64,000 bases of DNA from Paenibacillus xylanilyticus (lineage in GTDB: Bacteria > Bacillota > Bacilli > Paenibacillales > Paenibacillaceae). Position 1 is the first letter of the stretch, and each line of letters begins with the position of its first letter. The notes beneath the pieces were generated by a model. The model ran no database searches, had not been told where the DNA came from, and worked only from the letters and a program-made list of their open reading frames with translations. Of the stretch, positions 62,097 through 64,000 are shown in pieces. The DNA lies in NCBI RefSeq assembly GCF_013359935.1, contig NZ_JABMCB010000201.1, positions 62,001 through 126,000 on the forward strand. Direction: 5' to 3'. The translations under genes and the position numbers were made by a program.

Positions 62097-62787
62097 CATC
62101 CTTGAATTGAATCACGTTAGCAAAATGTATGGCGGCAAGAAGGCTCTAAGCGATGTTACACTTGCCATCGCTCCGGGCAGAATTGTGGGACTGCTCGGAA
62201 GTAACGGCAGCGGCAAGAGCACCCTCATGAAGCTGGTTGCGGGTTTGCTGCATCCTACGAGTGGAACCATTCAGATTACGGGTAAACCGGTTGGACTTGA
62301 GACCAAGTCACTCGTTTCTTTTATGCCGGATCGCCCATTGACCGAGAAATGGATGAAGGTTCGTGATGCCATCGCATACTACCGCGATTTCTATGCTGAT
62401 TTTGATGAAGTGAAGGCCAGGGAAATGCTTGATTTCATGAAGCTTGCAGAGGGTGACAAGGTACGGCATTTATCCAAAGGCATGAACGAAAGACTTCAAC
62501 TAACACTAGCTCTTTCCCGCAAGGCTCGTCTGTACTTACTGGATGAACCTATTGGAGGTGTCGATCCGGTTGCCCGCGGCAAGATTCTGGATGCCATCGT
62601 GAAATTTTACGACGAAGACAGCAGCCTCATTATTTCCACCCATCTTGTGACGGATATTGAGCGGATTTTCGATGAAGTCATTTTCATTCGTGAGGGCGAG
62701 AAAGTGATGCAGGAAGAGGTAGAGACGCTTCGCCTGAAATACGGTAAAAGTGTGGATGAAATGTTCAAGGAGGTTTATGCGGAATGA
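62089..62787 (+). CDS. ABC transporter ATPase of the second YtrA-type operon
   Basis: 232 residues from ATG 62089 behind GGGAGGGG. Walker A GSNGSGKST, signature LSKGMNERL, Walker B LYLLDEPIGGVD and switch ISTHLVTDI are complete. It overlaps its regulator and the permease gene. Related to the YtrB-like protein at 45917 but without the long C-terminal extension. Substrate unknown; cell-wall stress is the usual trigger in this family. Confidence 0.9.
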   Translation: MSNILELNHVSKMYGGKKALSDVTLAIAPGRIVGLLGSNGSGKSTLMKLVAGLLHPTSGTIQITGKPVGLETKSLVSFMPDRPLTEKWMKVRDAIAYYRDFYADFDEVKAREMLDFMKLAEGDKVRHLSKGMNERLQLTLALSRKARLYLLDEPIGGVDPVARGKILDAIVKFYDEDSSLIISTHLVTDIERIFDEVIFIREGEKVMQEEVETLRLKYGKSVDEMFKEVYAE

Positions 62788-63524
62788 TGACATTGTTGAA
62801 GTATGATTTTAGAAGAAATATAAGCAGCCTGCTGGCTGGGCTGGCGATCCTGATTGTCATTCAGATCGTTCTGGTATCATTCCTTCCTGAAGTGGAGTCA
62901 GGCATTCTGGCTATAGTAGCCTACATCGGCATAGGCGTGGCCCTGTTTGTGAAAATGATTAAAACCTACTGGTCCAACATCCGAGCCTACAATCGGCGGC
63001 TTGTACCCGTGTCGGAATTATCCCATGTGATCTCTCCACTTTTGTTTGGAACGATCTGCGGATTGGCATTGTTCGCTGTGGGGGTACTCCATTTCACCAT
63101 CTATAATGCCGCATACCCGGGTTCACAGGTCGCAAGTTATATCGAGATTATCAACATTGGAATTTCGGATGTAGCAACGGGTGTCCTGTTTGCCTGGTGG
63201 ACTGCGATGTTCATGGCCGTTACCATCTTTTTGTCGATCTCCATTGGTGGAAGCTTCCGCTTCAAAGGCGGACCTTGGATTGGCATTGTTTCATTTTTCA
63301 TCCTGAGCACCCTGGTAAGCTGGCTGGATAATCTCATTTTCTCCGGACGGATTGATCCGATGGACGTTTTCCAGGTTACCGAGAGCGATACCGAAATTTC
63401 GTTTACCTCCAGCATGTTCGAATGGTCTGGTGCCGTGTATGCGCATATTGTGTTCGAAGCTGTGCTCATGGCTCTGTTTATTGCGGCGGCGGTTTATCTG
63501 AACAGCAAAAAGGTAGAGGTTTAG
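62784..63524 (+). CDS. ABC-2 type membrane subunit
   Basis: 246 residues with six hydrophobic segments: two at about 15-60, two at 85-140, then 150-180 and a last one at 220-240. The ATG at 62784 overlaps the ATPase stop by four bases; ATG 62787 is also possible, and AAGGAGG lies upstream. It lacks the big soluble domain seen in the other operon. It is probably the transport partner of the ATPase. Confidence 0.82.
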   Translation: MMTLLKYDFRRNISSLLAGLAILIVIQIVLVSFLPEVESGILAIVAYIGIGVALFVKMIKTYWSNIRAYNRRLVPVSELSHVISPLLFGTICGLALFAVGVLHFTIYNAAYPGSQVASYIEIINIGISDVATGVLFAWWTAMFMAVTIFLSISIGGSFRFKGGPWIGIVSFFILSTLVSWLDNLIFSGRIDPMDVFQVTESDTEISFTSSMFEWSGAVYAHIVFEAVLMALFIAAAVYLNSKKVEV

Positions 63525-63600
63525 ACCACCAATTCATTCTTAAGTTAGCACATCTGTCAGATGGATCAGAGGATTGGTTATACTCCAGGCAGCACAGCTG

Positions 63601-63630
63601 AAACGGGCGATCACGATCGCTCGTTTTTTT
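63601..63630 (+). terminator. Terminator of the second YtrA-type operon
   Basis: ACGGGCGAT pairs with ATCGCTCGT (one G-T pair) around a short loop, followed by TTTTTTT. Confidence 0.8.
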
Positions 63631-63752
63631 ATGGTCTGGAAGCTGGGAATTCTCCACGTTATGAAGCCTTTTCCAGTTCGCATACGTAAATAGAGATATA
63701 ATGTGTGCTTTATGCCGGAGCAGGTTTAATTTGAGTAAAAGGGGAGGATGTC

Positions 63753-64000
63753 ATGGAGCTGTATTTCAGGGACAACTTTTTCAACGCAGGCTACACCGAA
63801 ATCATGACTCAGGATCAGGAGCAGGCAGGACATTTGGATTTGAAAAGTGCATTTGGCACATCGATCGATGTGTTCGATCCAGCGGGGCTGACCTGCAGCG
63901 GTCAATTCCGCATGTTAAGCAATCGCTGGGAAATAACCTCAGCGGATGGAGGACAAATGGGTGTCTTACGAGCCAGAATGAGCTTTTTCAGCAAAAGGTA
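63753..64000 (+). CDS. Partial gene, possible Tubby/LURP-like C2 fold protein
   Basis: Starts at ATG 63753, nine bases behind GGGGAGG, and runs off the right edge (82 full codons visible). The sequence MELYFRDNFFNAGYTEIMTQ continues with DLKSAFGTSIDVFD and the strand-rich segment SNRWEITSADGGQMGVLRAR. The pattern of short strands with a Gly-rich turn near the middle is like LURP-one/Tubby-C2 domain proteins of Bacillales, but the match is by impression only. Confidence 0.55.
   Translation, partial: MELYFRDNFFNAGYTEIMTQDQEQAGHLDLKSAFGTSIDVFDPAGLTCSGQFRMLSNRWEITSADGGQMGVLRARMSFFSKR

Overview
The window looks like chromosomal DNA of a spore-forming Bacillales bacterium, most likely Paenibacillus. 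The grounds are strong Shine-Dalgarno sequences (GGAGG type), GTG and TTG starts, YesM/YesN-type regulatory pairs, catabolite-response (cre) elements, SigA and SigD type promoters, the futalosine menaquinone genes mqnB/mqnD, and a KinA/KinB-like kinase. No rRNA, tRNA, CRISPR array, insertion sequence or prophage block was seen. Most of the DNA is close to 50% GC, with an AT-rich island at about 22.7-25.7 kb and a very GC-rich patch in mqnB. These composition statements come from reading sample lines, not from a computed profile.

Layout. 0-9 kb: tail of a GH43 beta-xylosidase whose last codons look frameshifted, a chemoreceptor behind a SigD-like promoter, a Vat/CatB-like acetyltransferase, and a five-gene family-5 solute ABC importer with a cre site. 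9-11.7 kb: HU, an unexplained in-frame ORF behind HU, a cold-shock gene with a clear promoter, an orphan tyrosine recombinase and a small membrane-anchored protein. 11.7-20.4 kb: a three-part sugar sensor (AraC-type response regulator, sensor kinase, sugar-binding lipoprotein) followed by mglBAC, with cre-like sites before both units. 20.4-25.8 kb: a GGDEF/histidine-kinase fusion, a second diverged copy of its promoter and leader, and behind that copy the lipid A genes lpxC-lpxD-lpxA.

25.8-31.3 kb: a MarR-controlled heterodimeric multidrug exporter and a DUF418 membrane protein. 31.4-34.3 kb: an ADP-ribose cassette (NrtR-like Nudix regulator, NADAR, PARG-like and TARG1-like macrodomain proteins) behind tandem palindromes. 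34.4-40.9 kb: iron genes on the minus strand (siderophore importer with a Fur box, AraC regulator with a substrate-binding domain, FetAB-type exporter). 41-45.2 kb: a Gfo/Idh/MocA oxidoreductase, pcp, a GTAA microsatellite, and mqnB-mqnD. 45.4-48.8 kb and 61.6-63.5 kb: two YtrA-type GntR/ABC operons with palindromes at their promoters. 50-56 kb: nikR and nikABCDE. 56-61.5 kb: a PatB-like C-S lyase, an S9 peptidase, a small membrane protein and an aldo/keto reductase. The window ends inside a small unrecognised gene.

The most striking content is lpxCDA: three lipid A enzymes with all expected catalytic residues, low GC, and no lpxB, lpxH/I, lpxK or kdtA nearby, sitting where the body of a second kinase gene would be expected. 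The second is the ADP-ribose cassette, which combines three unrelated ADP-ribosyl-hydrolase folds under one probable operator.
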